A stretch of 64,000 nt of DNA from Azolla caroliniana (Eukaryota; Polypodiophyta): the NCBI GenBank assembly GCA_043228905.1, contig JBHGNT010000012.1:11656001-11720000 (forward strand). Direction: 5' to 3'. Of the stretch, positions 21,887 to 36,959 are shown piece after piece. Under the pieces are notes generated by a model. It searched no databases. It was given only the letters and a program-made list of their open reading frames with translations, and was not told the DNA's origin. Position numbers and translations under genes: made by a program. Every line of letters starts with the position of its first letter. The stretch's first letter is position 1.

Positions 21887-21967
<81 letters not shown>
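21887..21967 (+). repeat. CT microsatellite, right of LINE
   Basis: About 39 CT units, continuing directly into the right part of the copia B 5' LTR. Confidence 0.95.
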
Positions 21968-21970
<3 letters not shown>

Positions 21971-22043
21971 CCTTACGTGTACTCACACACACATAGAGTT
22001 CGCTTCCGTTGCATAGCACCACCTACGTCTCTCCTTCTTTACA

Positions 22044-22055
22044 TGGTATCAGAGC
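22044..22055 (+). promoter_or_regulatory. Primer-binding site of copia B
   Basis: TGGTATCAGAGC directly after the LTR terminus TTTACA. Initiator tRNA-Met type. Confidence 0.95.
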
Positions 22056-22130
22056 TTGTGGTTGTCTAATCAAACTCACTCAACTGTGTTGTGATCACAA
22101 CACCAACTATCATCAAAACCAGTTCAAGCA

Positions 22131-23000
22131 ATGGAGAAAGAAATCGGCATCATGAATACTCAGATGGGAAGTGCTCTTCCTATGGAGAAGCTCGACAGGG
22201 CAAACTTTGCATCTTGGGAATACAAGATGCATCAATACCTTGTCAGACAAGGTTACAAGGGCTATATCGAAGGAGCTCATGAAACACAACCCAACCCAAC
22301 ACATGTCGACTACCCAACGTGGGAGCAAGCGGTAAGCCAATGTTGTATTGCCTTGCATCATGCATACATGATCACATGCTCATCTATATTCGAGAGTCAA
22401 AAACGCCAAAAGAAGCTTGGGGCAATCTCAAGAAGATTTTTGTGGCCAATACGGCTGCATGAAAGCTCCAACTCCGACAAGAGTTGAATGACATGCAATG
22501 GAGGTATGTGTCGATCACTAGCGATACCTTGAAGATCAAGGAGTTGTGTGATGCCCTCGGATCGATCAACTTCATCATCGATGATGACGAGGTGGTGCAA
22601 ATATGCCTCAGTGGCTTGGCACCTCGATTCAGTACAATTAGATTAGCCATTCTCGCAAGGGAGAATCCACCTTCCTTTTTCAATCTTCAGTCGATACTAT
22701 TGGTGGAGAAAATCATGTCCGACAAAGGAGCAATGCACCTGATGGTCAGATGCTCTACTCCCATTCAGGTAATAGAAGAGGATTTAGCCGGGGAAATAGA
22801 GGTCAATTCAACCGAGGGTGACAGAGTCAACCGGCCCGAGAATGCAACTCCTACCAATGCCAAGATGGTAGGAGAAATCCTAGAGAGTTCGGTAGAAGGG
22901 GGAGCCCTCCTGCTGAACTGATCCATCTCAATAACCCAATCGAATGCGGGTACTGTAGAAAACTCGACCACTACGAAGAGGACTACCAAAAGAAGCAATG
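22131..23000 (+). pseudogene. Gag remnant of copia B
   Basis: Starts at ATG 22131 (MEKEIGIMNTQMG), 75 bp after the primer site. LDRANFASWEYKMHQYLVRQ is the typical copia Gag N-terminus. A frame change near 22400 leads to MNDMQWRYVSITS, LKIKELCDALGSIN and VVQICLSGLAPRF. The degraded zinc knuckle (CGYCRKLDHYEEDYQKK, 22940-22995) has Tyr in place of the last Cys. Gag is followed by the triplicated protease segment. Confidence 0.8.
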
Positions 23001-23023
23001 AGAATCAGCCTCGACTATCCAAC

Positions 23024-23605
23024 AACTCACTAACTATGCTTCAAATTACAACTACAACGATTGTGGCGGAATGTTCATGATGAGGCACAAAGCGCATTCA
23101 ATGTCAACACAAGGTGAGACAAACACCTCTCCTTTAGATAATGTATGGTTTGTCAACTCGAGAACATCCAATCATATGACGTCCCACGAAGATTGGTTCC
23201 AACAATTACGAAAGTCCAACTCACTAACTATGCTTCAAATTACAACTACAACAATTGTGGCGGAATGTTCATGATGAGGCACAAAGTGCATTCAATGTCG
23301 ACACAAGGTGAGACAAACACCTCTCCTTTAGATAATGTATGGTTTGTCAACTCGAGAACATTCAATCATATGACGTCCCACGAAGATTGGTTCCAACAAT
23401 TACGAAAGTCCAACTCACTAACTATGCTTCAAATTACAACTACAACGATTGTGGCGGAATGTTCATGATGAGGCACAAAGCGCATTCAATGTCGACACAA
23501 GGTGAGACAAACACCTCTCCTTTAGATAATGTATGGTTTGTCAACTCGAGAACATCCAATCATATGACGTCCCACGAAGATTGGTTCCAATAATTACGAA
23601 AGTCC
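23024..23605 (+). repeat. Three tandem copies of a 194-bp protease segment
   Basis: Units at 23024-23217, 23218-23411 and 23412-23605 differ at only a few positions. Each codes VWFVNSRTSNHMTSHEDWF, the copia protease active-site region, with NSRT where a live protease has DSGA. Because 194 is not a multiple of three, each unit shifts the frame of the next. The arrangement looks like unequal crossing-over or replication slippage after insertion. Confidence 0.9.
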
Positions 23606-26165
23606 GATCAGTTGGTTATGTCGAAACCGGAGATGACACAACTCACTCGATTCGGCATATCGGAAATGTCCCATTCGGGAATGATGGCAAACAAACCTAC
23701 CTCAAAAACATCTTGCATGTCCCAACCATCACGAAAAATCTGGTCTCGGTCAGCCAAATAGTAGAACAAGACATGCAAGTGGGGTTCAATAATGAAGGGT
23801 GCTTCATTGAAAAAGACGATCAAATCATAGTGCACGATCGTCAAGAAGGCCGAATGTTCATCCTCAAGTCGAGTGAGGTGAAGTCCACCATGTTCGCTAA
23901 CAGCATCAAAGTCGAAACCGACTTGAAACTGTGGCACAAGCGAATCGGCCACATTAATCCCCAAATGCTTAAAAGGATGCAATCGAAAGGAGCCGTAATT
24001 GAACTTCCGACATTTACCGAGAAGGAGATTACGGGTGTATGTGAAGCTTGTCAATTCAGCAAACAACACCGACAACCATTCCCAAAAGAAGGGAATGTGA
24101 GCAAAGGGATCCTGGATGTTGTACATTCAGATGTATGGGGACTGCCACAGACAGCCACATTCGGCGGATGCTGATACTATGCCACATTTATCTACGACTT
24201 CTCGAGGCAAGTCTGGATCTATCCGATGCGGCAGAAGAGTGAAGTATTTGGACACTTCAAAAGGTTTAAAAATGAAGTCGAAAAAGCCACAAGTCAGCAT
24301 GTTCGATGCCTTTGATTGGATGGAGTCAAGGAGTATTTCTCGGACGATTTTACGGCCTACCTCTGAAAGGAAGGAATTCGATGAGAATTCTCATGCCGAC
24401 ACACACCTTAGCAAAACGGAGTAGTCGAATGAAAGAATCGGCACATAGTAGAGGTGGCAAGGGCCATGATGAACGAGAAGAACCTGCCGAAATCATATTG
24501 GGCAGAAGCGGATAACACAGATGTCTATCTCATGAATAGATGTACAAACTTTGGGATACACAACATAACCCCTCATGAGAAGTTCTTCGGAAAGAAGCTA
24601 GATCTATCACATATCCGAATATTTGGCTCGATCACGTACATACATATTCCCGAAGAGAAGCGACAAAAGCTCGACCCGAAGTCAGAGAAATGTATCCTTG
24701 TAGGGTACTCACTTCAATAAAAGGGGTACAAATGTTACAATCCTTCTACCCGAAAAGTTTGAGTAAGTCGAGACATCGTTTTTGACGAGTCGGCATCCTG
24801 GTACAAACTAGAGTCGACTCCAATTTCAACCCCAATCGACCCGGAATCGGCTCAGTGGACCACAGGAGCTCCTGAGTGACCAAAGCACATCTCGGCCTGG
24901 TTCGAAACTCGACAAAGGGAAGGCCAAGATGTCAGAATATGAAGATCCAATCGACAACGAATCAACTCACTCCCTTGACAGTGAGTTCGAAGGCTTCGAC
25001 ATCCCAATCATCCGGAAGAATGGAGTGAAGATAGCCTTAGACTCTGCAAACAAGAAGCTTCGTCGCTCCACCCAAATGGATGTGAAGAACGCCTTCCTAC
25101 AAGGCAAATTAGAAGAGGAAGCCCACATGATTCAACCACCAGGTTTCAACACCTGACAACAATCTGCCGACTCAGGAAGCCTTTATACGGCCTCAAGCAA
25201 GCACCGCGTGCTTGGCATTCGAAGATCACCCAATATCTGCACCAAATCGGCTTCCGAATGTCGAAATCGGACAACTCCCTATACATCCGAAACGAGTTGA
25301 ACAACCCGATTGTCATCATCCTGTACGTGGATGATCTGGTCATTGGAGGAAAGGATCTCACTGAGATCAATAAGGTCAAATCATTCCTATCCGGCAGATT
25401 CGAAATGAAAAATATGCATGAGCTCCATTACTTCCTCGGTATCGAAGTAATTCGGACACCAGTTGGGATATTGATCTCTCAACGGCACTACATTCTCAAC
25501 TTACTCTACAAGTTCGGAATGACAGAGTGCAAATCTGTGCCTACCCCTCTCGATCGAAATCTCAAACTCGATGACAATTTTAGAACAGAAGTGTGCGAGC
25601 CGACTTAGTATCGACAACTGATCGGTAGTCTAATCTATCTAACGATCACACGACTGAACCTCAACTATTTGGTTGGCCTACTTAGCCAATTCATGCAGAA
25701 TCCTCGAAATGTTCATCTCGATTGCGCTAAGATGGTACTTAGGTATATACATGGGACGATGGATTTTGGCATCATATACAAGTCGGATACAATCATTTAG
25801 TTTGAAGGGTACACGGATGCTCACTGGGACGACTATAAGGTCGATAGACGATCAACTTCCAGATTCGTCTTCTCCCTCAGTAGTGGAGAGATCTCTTGGA
25901 GTAGCAAAAAGTAGCCGTGTGTCACATCGTCAAGCACAGAGGTCGAATACAGGGGCGCGACAGTCGTTGCATGCGAGGCATCTGGCTGAAGCGCATATTG
26001 AAGGATCTGGGCGTTCTCATCAAGGATCTAATTCTCCTAAACATCGACAACATGAGCAATATCTACCTGGTTTGGAACCTAGTGTTCCACGTGCGGACTA
26101 AGCATATCGAAGTGCACTATCACTTCATCCGAGAGCGCATTCAGGTTGGAGATGTCACCCGCGCT
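23606..26165 (+). pseudogene. Pol remnant of copia B (pre-integrase, integrase, RT, RNase H)
   Basis: Pre-integrase and zinc finger: HVPTITKNLVSVSQ, GRMFILKSSEVK, LWHKRIGHINPQ, CEACQFSKQHR (23700-24070). Integrase core 24100-24720 with HSDVWG and several stops. RT from 25075: MDVKNAFLQGKLEEE, then YVDDLVIGG at about 25323. The first roughly 80 residues of RT (the WIYKVK and TTVRIVI region of copia A) are deleted between 25060 and 25075. RNase H 25600-26150: SSKK, YCDN-like INIDNMSNIY, H(V)RTKHIEVHYHFIRE. Closely related to copia A but more decayed, with many stops and frame changes. Confidence 0.85.
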
Positions 26166-26363
26166 TGAGGGGGAGTACCAAAAAACAATAGTAATCATCG
26201 ATTTCGAAGTCGACCAAAGGAGTCGAAGTAAGATAATAGGCGAGCCGAGAGTCGGACAAGGAGCACAAAGTAATCGAGCAGTGGAAAGCCAAACAACCGA
26301 AACAACTCGAAAGCCAAAGCCGATTCAACCGAATCGAAGTTTTAAGTTGTGTTTGAAGGGGCA

Positions 26364-26548
26364 TGTTGAGAATCGAACTTAACTTCCTATAGAGATAGTG
26401 TTCACACTAGCTAGTGGACATCATACTAGGCTAGATTTGTAATTAGTAGAAAGGGCACTTGCCCTAGATCAGTTGGTATTTAAACCAACCTTTTGTAACT
26501 TAGTTACTGTTGGATGTAATTCTATTTTTACTAATATAGCTTCTTGCT

Positions 26549-26610
<62 letters not shown>

Positions 26611-26687
26611 CTTGCCTTACGTGTACTCACATACACACAAAGTTCGCTTCCATTGCATAGCACCACCTACGTCTCTCCTTCTTTACA
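26364..26687 (+). repeat. 3' LTR of copia B
   Basis: TGTTGAGAATCGAAC to CTTCTTTACA, 324 bp, with one CT microsatellite (about 26560-26608) and an ATATAGCTTCTTGC TATA region. It shows the ancestral structure of the split 5' LTR. I could not find a matching target duplication. Confidence 0.85.
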
Positions 26688-26699
26688 TCTGATTTGTGT

Positions 26700-27370
26700 C
26701 AGCTTCATATAACTCTTTACAACCTCACTATCACCTGACCCAACCTCAGTTATCCAGTTGGCCTCCTTAGCCAATTCATGTAGACACCAAGCGATATTCA
26801 TCTAGATTGTGCTAATTGAGTGCTAAGATACGTGAGTGGCACAATGGATTATGGCATTCTGTACAAGTCGGTAATGCCAATTCGGCTCGAAGGGTACAGA
26901 AATGCCGACTGGGCCAACTCCAAAGTCAACTGATGCTTGACTTTAGGGTCTGTCTTCTCTCAAGGTAGTGGGGCCATATCATGGAGCAACAAGAAGCAAT
27001 TGACCGTCTCGTTATCGAGCACTGAAGCCGAATATAGAGGCAAGGTTGCAGTTGCACGTGAAGCCGTATGGCTCAAGCGGATATTGAAGGATCTGGATGT
27101 CTCCATCAACAATCCAATCTTAATATCCTAAGACAAGCTCAACCGTATACATCTTGCTCAGAACCTGGTCTTCCATGCTCGGACAAAGCACTGCACTAAC
27201 ACTTCATTCGAGAACTTGCCCTAGTGGGGGATGTTAACCTTCAACATATTTGCACCAATCTTCAAATGACCGACATCTTCACAAAAGCTCTAGGAGCCGA
27301 CAAACTTCAACAATTCATGTCGGACCTGGGTCTGTCAACCTCTGACTTGCCAAGCTTGAGGGGGAGTACC
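26700..27370 (+). pseudogene. RNase H end of copia C
   Basis: Fragment collinear with the end of copia A pol: LLSQFM, HLDCAN, RYVSGTMDYGILYKS, SGAISWSNKKQLTVSLSSTEAEYRG, VWLKRILKDLDVSINNPI, NLVFHARTK, DIFTKALGADKLQQFMSDLG and the polypurine-like TTGAGGGGGAG near 27357. Stops at about 26738, 26780, 26934 and 27129, with frame changes. Its left edge is cut by the copia B 3' LTR. Confidence 0.8.
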
Positions 27371-27397
27371 GACTGGAAGCCGAAGCCGGACATACCA

Positions 27398-27985
27398 AAA
27401 TGTTGTGAGACAAGCTCAACATGAGTCAGATCGGCTAAAGGCCAGTAGGCTAGATCAGCTAAAGAAGCCGACAACCGGATTGGCTAAGGAAGATCGGCTG
27501 AAGAAGTCGACAACCAGATTGGCTAGGAGCCGACAGGCTGTTAGAGGCCTACATTCCTATTTCGTAAATAGGAATAATATAGACCTTTAGTGTCAGAGCT
27601 CATGTGTGAGCATTCAAGTACTACTTAATACTTGTGTTAGCCCATTGTCAGGGCTTGTATATAAAGTGCTTTATGAGCACATTGTTTGTACACTAAGTCA
27701 TTTTCGAAATATAATTTTTTCTTGTTGTCTACTCACTTTGTCTCTCTCTCTCTCTCTCTCTCTCTCCCAAACTATGTATTCCTAACTGTCTTCTGTTGTC
27801 CAGCCTAGTCGCTTGTGTTTGTTAACTTACAAGCTTCCTCATATGTGAACTTTTACACAAAGGCCGGACAGTAGTGGAGCCGAACGTGCACGAAGCCGGA
27901 GCTGGAGACCATCAAAGCTAGAGCAGGAAACTAGCGAAGATGAAAGTTGACTATCTAGTGACTAGAAGTTGAATTTGAAGAGGCG
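27398..27985 (+). other. 3' region of copia C, probably with a solo-LTR-like insert
   Basis: Between the polypurine-like tract and the copia C LTR there is extra DNA compared with copia A. The part at about 27540-27855 has a TATA box TGTATATAAAG (27655), a CT run (27741-27767) and sequence AAACTATGTATTCCTAAC also seen, diverged, at 18690-18710. That suggests an LTR fragment, but I cannot fix its ends. Confidence 0.4.
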
Positions 27986-28374
27986 TGTTGAGAATCAAAC
28001 TCAACTTAACCTAGTGTGGGAACACACTTTGAGAATATGTGAAGTGTGTGAACACACCACAATTATGTAACATAACTAATGTGTCATAGGACTTACATCA
28101 TATGACACATGGTTATTGAGGTAGTTAAGGTTTCCCCCCTTTCCCAAGAGGTATTTTAGTAAGAGAATGTAGATAGAAGGTGACCATATAAGCACCTTCT
28201 CCTCTCCTCTCCTCTCCTCTACAAGTAGTAGGTTGTCATTCTTGTGAATATACAGTTTTTTGTTTTCTTGTCTCTATTTCTCTCTTCTCTCATGCACACA
28301 CACACACACGCACACGCACACACACACCTCTAATCTACTACCGTATTACATACTCATACACTTGATTGTTTACA
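27986..28374 (+). repeat. 3' LTR of copia C
   Basis: TGTTGAGAATCAAACTC to TTGTTTACA, 389 bp. The TATA-like CATATAAGCACC at 28185, (CCTCT)n at 28199-28219 and a CA run at 28294-28328 match the layout of the copia A LTR (12658-13050). Confidence 0.75.
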
Positions 28375-28917
28375 ATGTATATAAGATCACATATATATAT
28401 TTATAAAAAGAATTTTTATTTTTATTTTTCCAAATTTTTTTATAAAAAGAATTGTTAACAAAAACAGAAATAAACAAATGATGTAGTCAATATATGTAAT
28501 CAAGGCGTTTGGTCTCTAAAAGTGTATGTGATACACAATTGAGGTATTGTCCTCATATGCATATGCCACACATCACATATCAAACTTGTATAATTTCAAT
28601 CACAAAGAATGTAATAATGTATGTATTATGTAATAGAGGCATAAACCTCATACACATATAATGTATATACGATTTATGCACACAAAATATGACCAAGCCA
28701 ACATGATTGAACAATTTACATTTCAAATAATGACTTAAACAAGTTTAAGAATGGGAGAATAAAGAATAGAATAAAAAAAGTTTATTATTGATCAACAATA
28801 AAGGAAATACTGAAGTTCTTTTGTCGGTGACTTTCTAGATCAACGCTCAAATGATACATCGATCGATAAACATAACCAAAAATCAACAAAAGAAACATTA
28901 GAAAGTGGCACTAATAT
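28375..28917. other. AT-rich spacer
   Basis: Low-GC sequence with A and T runs (28399-28450) and repeated TAATGTATAT/ATACACA words. I see no coding sequence or repeat of known type. Confidence 0.5.
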
Positions 28918-29270
28918 CAAATCTTAGAGATTTATTGTAATGTAAGCATAAAATAAAGAAATACATAATATAACAATATAGATTGAGAGAGAAAGAAGGG
29001 TGTAGATCCACCCAACCACCCCCAAGCGAAGGGAAGGAGATAGACTCGAGCCTTGAACGACGTCCCATATCATTGCTATGGCTTCGAGTTGTACAAGGTA
29101 TTAGTGCGCTCACCACAAGATCACAATGTTGACATAGTCGAACAATGTGTCTAATAAGGACAACTAGGCCTAATATTTATAGCTAGACCTAAGGCCCCGA
29201 GGCAAGCTCACACTTGGCCCTTAAGGGTCGTCTCAATCCCTAAGATTAGAAGTAATCCTCCTTTCTTTAC
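28918..29270 (-). repeat. Dispersed repeat R1 (LTR-like)
   Basis: Homologous to 63666-64000 at the right edge (R2): shared GAAAGAAGGGTG, GATCCACCC, ACCACCCCC, CGAAGGGA, GACTCGAGCCT, GCGTCCCATA, ATTTATAG, AAGGCCCC and GTCTCAATCCC. On the minus strand both carry a TATA box (CTATAAATA), so each may be part of an LTR. Short minus-strand ORFs starting MGRRSRLES in both are likely by-products. Confidence 0.5.
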
Positions 29271-29429
29271 GTTCTCGATTAGCCCTCACACTTTTATCCT
29301 TTTATTGTTATGCTTGTAACACACATAGTCAAATAACATTACAACCAGCATCGGTGATCGGATAGGGGTAAGATGAGAGATAAAAGAAGCCCACACAAAG
29401 AAATGAAATATACCTTCCATGTCTTGTAT

Positions 29430-29520
29430 AAGGGTTCTAACGTAGTGGTAAGCCCCTGTTGTCAATTAATTGAACTCATGGGCTCCCACCTTGTATATGT
29501 TGGTTGATCAAACCTTATTG
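29430..29520 (+). repeat. SINE-like fragment 1
   Basis: CTAACGTAGTGGTAAGC resembles a tRNA A box (TAGTGGTAAG), followed about 30 bases later by GAACTCATGGGCTCCCACC, which could be a decayed B-box region. There is no clear tail. Weak evidence. Confidence 0.3.
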
Positions 29521-29729
29521 AGTCACTAAATTATGCCCATCTATCTCTATTTGCTCCTCATATGAAAAAGTTAGTCCAACGTAGCATGGCCTGCCCATCA
29601 AAGCGAGACAAGTCGAGAGGCGTGGAAGTGCTTGTAGGGAAGGAAAAAAGAAGAACCAACCCTCATTTTCTTGCATAGATAGATGATGATGTTCATCCAC
29701 GCTCTTTATTTATATTTATTTTCCTACTA
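29521..29729. other. Spacer without recognised features
   Basis: No ORF or repeat that I can support. Confidence 0.4.
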
Positions 29730-29830
29730 CCTTACTCTAGTGGTAAGTTACTAAAGTAACAACTCTAAGGCCTTGGGGTTCCAAGCTCCCACTATCACAC
29801 CTCTTTACTCTTTTCCATAAATTTCTAGGG
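29730..29830 (+). repeat. SINE-like fragment 2
   Basis: CTCTAGTGGTAAG (A-box-like) and, about 40 bases on, GGGTTCCAAGCTCCCA resembling the B box GGTTCGAANCC. Similar in layout to fragment 1. The same A-box word recurs in the SINE-like insert in the LTR of element J. Confidence 0.35.
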
Positions 29831-29839
29831 TGCCACTAT

Positions 29840-29912
29840 GAAATATATATATATAGGTCCTAATCTTTATGTTGGACAACTCTTTTCCATTGCTCGTTGC
29901 CTCTCACTCCCA

Positions 29913-29947
<35 letters not shown>

Positions 29948-29993
29948 CTCCCCCTCCTGAATAACTCACACACACAAACACACACACACACTT

Positions 29994-30025
<32 letters not shown>

Positions 30026-30475
30026 CACTTTTCATTCACAACTAGCCCTAAAATAAAGCGCTCCTGCTTAGAATCCTCACTGCTTCTCCAGATTAGATCT
30101 ATGTATATGTATGTATGTATGTGTGCCATGAGCATGAGCATGAGCATGAGCATGAGCATGCTCTACGAACCCTAGATTCTCAAGATTCCTCCAGGGGTTC
30201 CTGCAACAGTTCCCTTCTCTCTTCCCTCCTCTCGGACTGCTGCTTCTTCTACTCTCCTTGGTTCCTCCTCCTCCTCCTCCGTGTGTTTGTTTGTTTGTTC
30301 AGGATCTGAAGAATTTGTTGACGTTTGAGATCCTGAAGGAGGTCCATGCCCTTGTGTCGTGGCGATCAAGCAGCACAATTCCTGCCTGCCCGGCTACTGT
30401 AATCCTTTCCAGGCGTTTCCTCTTCTAGGTTTATTAGTCGTCGGATCATCCATCCGTCAGTGAGGTTAGTTAGGA
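29840..30475 (+). promoter_or_regulatory. Putative promoter and 5' leader of the poly(A) polymerase gene
   Basis: A TATA-like ATATATATATATAGG lies at about 29843. Downstream come GA (29918-29945) and CT (29999-30021) microsatellites, CA repeats, (CATGAG)5 at 30127-30156, CCT and GTTT repeats, then TTGTTCAGG near 30295. CT/GA-rich leaders are common in plant housekeeping genes. Several ATGs precede the main start, including one at 30115 opening a 64-codon uORF if the leader is unspliced. The transcription start and any leader intron cannot be fixed from sequence. Confidence 0.45.
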
Positions 30476-34722
<4,247 letters not shown>

Positions 34723-36399
34723 GTTGTTGTATCAGTAGGCATGGAGCCCTCTCTTCTCTTGAAGAGGTTTATTGATCCCTTGATTAAAAACGATAAGGGG
34801 TTGGTGTAAAATGTATTTAAAGTTGTCGATGTGGAATTGGTTCAAGGGAGTACGTCAACTTTCAAGGTTGGCTGCGTTTGGTCTTGATGAGGATGGCAAT
34901 TGCTGTATCTTGCAACATTTGTAATATAAATATGTAGAGTTGGTTTGTTTTTGGTGTAGTAGTTTAACAATAGTGGTGTTGATTGTCAAGTACCAGTGAA
35001 TTTCATTACATGCTTCTTGTTCGTTCTCACATTGTTTTTCAGGATATTGTCCATTATCTACGAAGTAGAGTAGTTACGACAAGCTACACTAGTCAATTGA
35101 TTTGGTAGTTTACTAACTTGTTGAATTCAGCTGGCAATTCATCTGCTTATTAGTTGTGTTTCTTGTGATATTCTGAATATAAGGCATTCTTCACCCTGGG
35201 ACTTTATTTAGTAATTTGGAAGAGTGTTTCCAACACAAAACTGGATCAGCACATGCATCAACCTGTATGTAGGTAGCTAACCGTAGTCATATGATTTGGT
35301 AGTTTATGAACTGTTGAAGCTCATGATCTCATTTGCTTAATTGTTTTGTTTCTTGTGATACGTTGTTGGATGGTAACGCCATCTTCATCCCTAGATCTGG
35401 ATTCTGGATATAGTAAACTTGAAGAATGTTCTCCACGTAATTCTGGGTCAGCACGTGTCAACCTGTAGTTAACATATTTGAAGGGTCTCTCTTCCCCATT
35501 TGTTACAGGGGGGGGGGGCATTAGTTATCACATTAATAATAAGTCAGTTTTTCTGTATGGATACCTGCCTGGTTTTAAGTTTTAACTTGTCAAGGCTATC
35601 ACCATGGCTCATCTGAGTCTGTCAACATACAACATTCCAGACTTGAGCAAATATTTGAGAAGACCATCCGTACCTGTGGATATTCTCACAAGGAGCATCA
35701 GAAGCATTCGTTTGTTCAGATTGTGTGCTGATATTTGGAGCTTTTCTCTTAAATACCATCATTGACATGTTACCAAACCAACACAGGTTGTGAATCTCAA
35801 GAGGTAGCTAGCTAAAATATAGGAGCTCATCTAAATCCCCTTGACATGACTGGGAACAAATCTTTGAGAGACTCATGTCCTGTGGATATACTCATAAGGA
35901 TAATCAGAGGCATTAATTGACTCAGATTAATCTGTGTGTCAATATTAGGCAGCTTTTGCCTCTGTTTCGCTTGAGTGCCATTATTGGCATTTTGCCACAC
36001 CAACATAGTCAATTATGATTGAGCTTTCTCATAATATTTGAGCCCGCTAAAATACTGCAAGGTAAGACAACAATTTGGGACGAATATTTGAGAGGATGAT
36101 TTGTGCTTTTGAATTTCCGCTAATGGCTCACCATATATTCGAGGAGTGACATAAGCACCCACCATCGTTATTAGTGGTTCAATCAATAGTAAGAATCACT
36201 TGCTTTGGCTAACCATGAATAGAAACAATGATGTGTTGCCAAACCAACATAGGAGGTGGCTACCATTCTCATCGCTTCAATCACAATAGGCTTTTTATGC
36301 ATCTTTTCATTTCTTCTTGAATAGTGATATCTTGGTGACGAATGATCATCCCATCTTTGAGAGCTCATAGGTGATATTCCATTTTTCCATTCTCACAAT
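34723..36399 (+). other. 3' UTR and downstream spacer with diverged tandem duplications
   Basis: The first 200 bases are a plausible 3' UTR (TTGTAATATAAATATG near 34918). Two diverged direct duplications follow. About 35097-35280 pairs with 35295-35470 (GATTTGGTAGTTTA, TTTCTTGTGATA, GGATCAGCAC/GGGTCAGCAC, CAACCTGTA). About 35640-35800 pairs with 35850-36010 (CTGTGGATAT, CTCA.AAGGA, ATCAGA.GCATT, CCAACA). A G run of nine is at 35510. No coding region is seen. Confidence 0.45.
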
Positions 36400-36726
36400 G
36401 TCCAAGAAAAGTGTATTCTTTCAAGCTTTATACAAATCCTATGAGGCATGTTCATGTTGGCATAAAAGGCCGACTCCTTCCACTTTGTATCCTTAGTGTG
36501 AACACATTCTCTACTTACGACTTGAGTATATATAAGCTCAGACCTAACATTGAAGCGAATAAGAGTAAAAAGAGTTATAGAGAAGAGAATAAGAGAGAAC
36601 TTCCATTGAAGCTTAATCTATGTCTATCTCCTACCTTACTTCTTGTTCTTGTTGCATATCTGTGTTGTTTGCTGTACACATCTTACCTTGTAGGTCCTTA
36701 TCATATTCTTCATCTAACATATTACA
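36400..36726 (+). repeat. Putative 5' LTR of copia E
   Basis: Precedes a primer site; contains GAGTATATATAAGCTC as TATA box (36526) and ends ACATATTACA. The left end is not fixed, and no matching 3' LTR follows the coding region. Confidence 0.5.
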
Positions 36727-36728
36727 AG

Positions 36729-36740
36729 TGGTAGCAGAGC
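36729..36740 (+). promoter_or_regulatory. Primer-binding site of copia E
   Basis: TGGTAGCAGAGC, one mismatch to the usual TGGTATCAGAGC. Confidence 0.75.
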
Positions 36741-36959
36741 AACCTTGCTGTCCAGTGATGATGAATAGCAGAAAAGCTAAGAAGAGAAGTCATCCAGCTG
36801 AGAGAAAAAGACGAGGTCAACAACGTCTACTTCTAGTACAAGAAGGACGACATAGTTCGACACGAGTGTGGAAATTCAGAAGTTCGACAGGATGTCCTCA
36901 TCATCCGACGACAGATTGAAACCATTCGGCATAACACCAAGCCGGCCTCAATATCTGTA

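Larger units (their letters stand above)
18718..22043 (+). repeat. 5' LTR of copia B, split by a LINE
   Basis: The left part (about 18718-18963) and right part (about 21887-22043) together match the 3' LTR at 26364-26687: TTGTAATTAGTAGAAAGG, CTTATATAGCTTCTTGCTC, a CT run, then CCTTGCCTTACGTGTACTC and the end CTTCTTTACA. The LTR start is degraded (TGTTTGGTTGAATCG versus TGTTGAGAATCG). The intervening 2.9 kb is a LINE. The primer site follows at once. Confidence 0.85.

Noticed and set aside
23024-23605. CRISPR-like array from the three 194-bp repeats
   Set aside because: Units are contiguous with no spacers, are coding protease sequence, and the host is a plant.
13083-28374. Copia D, B and C as one large composite element
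   Set aside because: D has its own LTR pair and target duplication, B has its own LTR pair and primer site, and C is a separate 3' fragment with a different LTR.
29430-29830. tRNA genes suggested by A-box and B-box words
   Set aside because: No cloverleaf or acceptor stem can be drawn around the boxes; better explained as SINE remnants.
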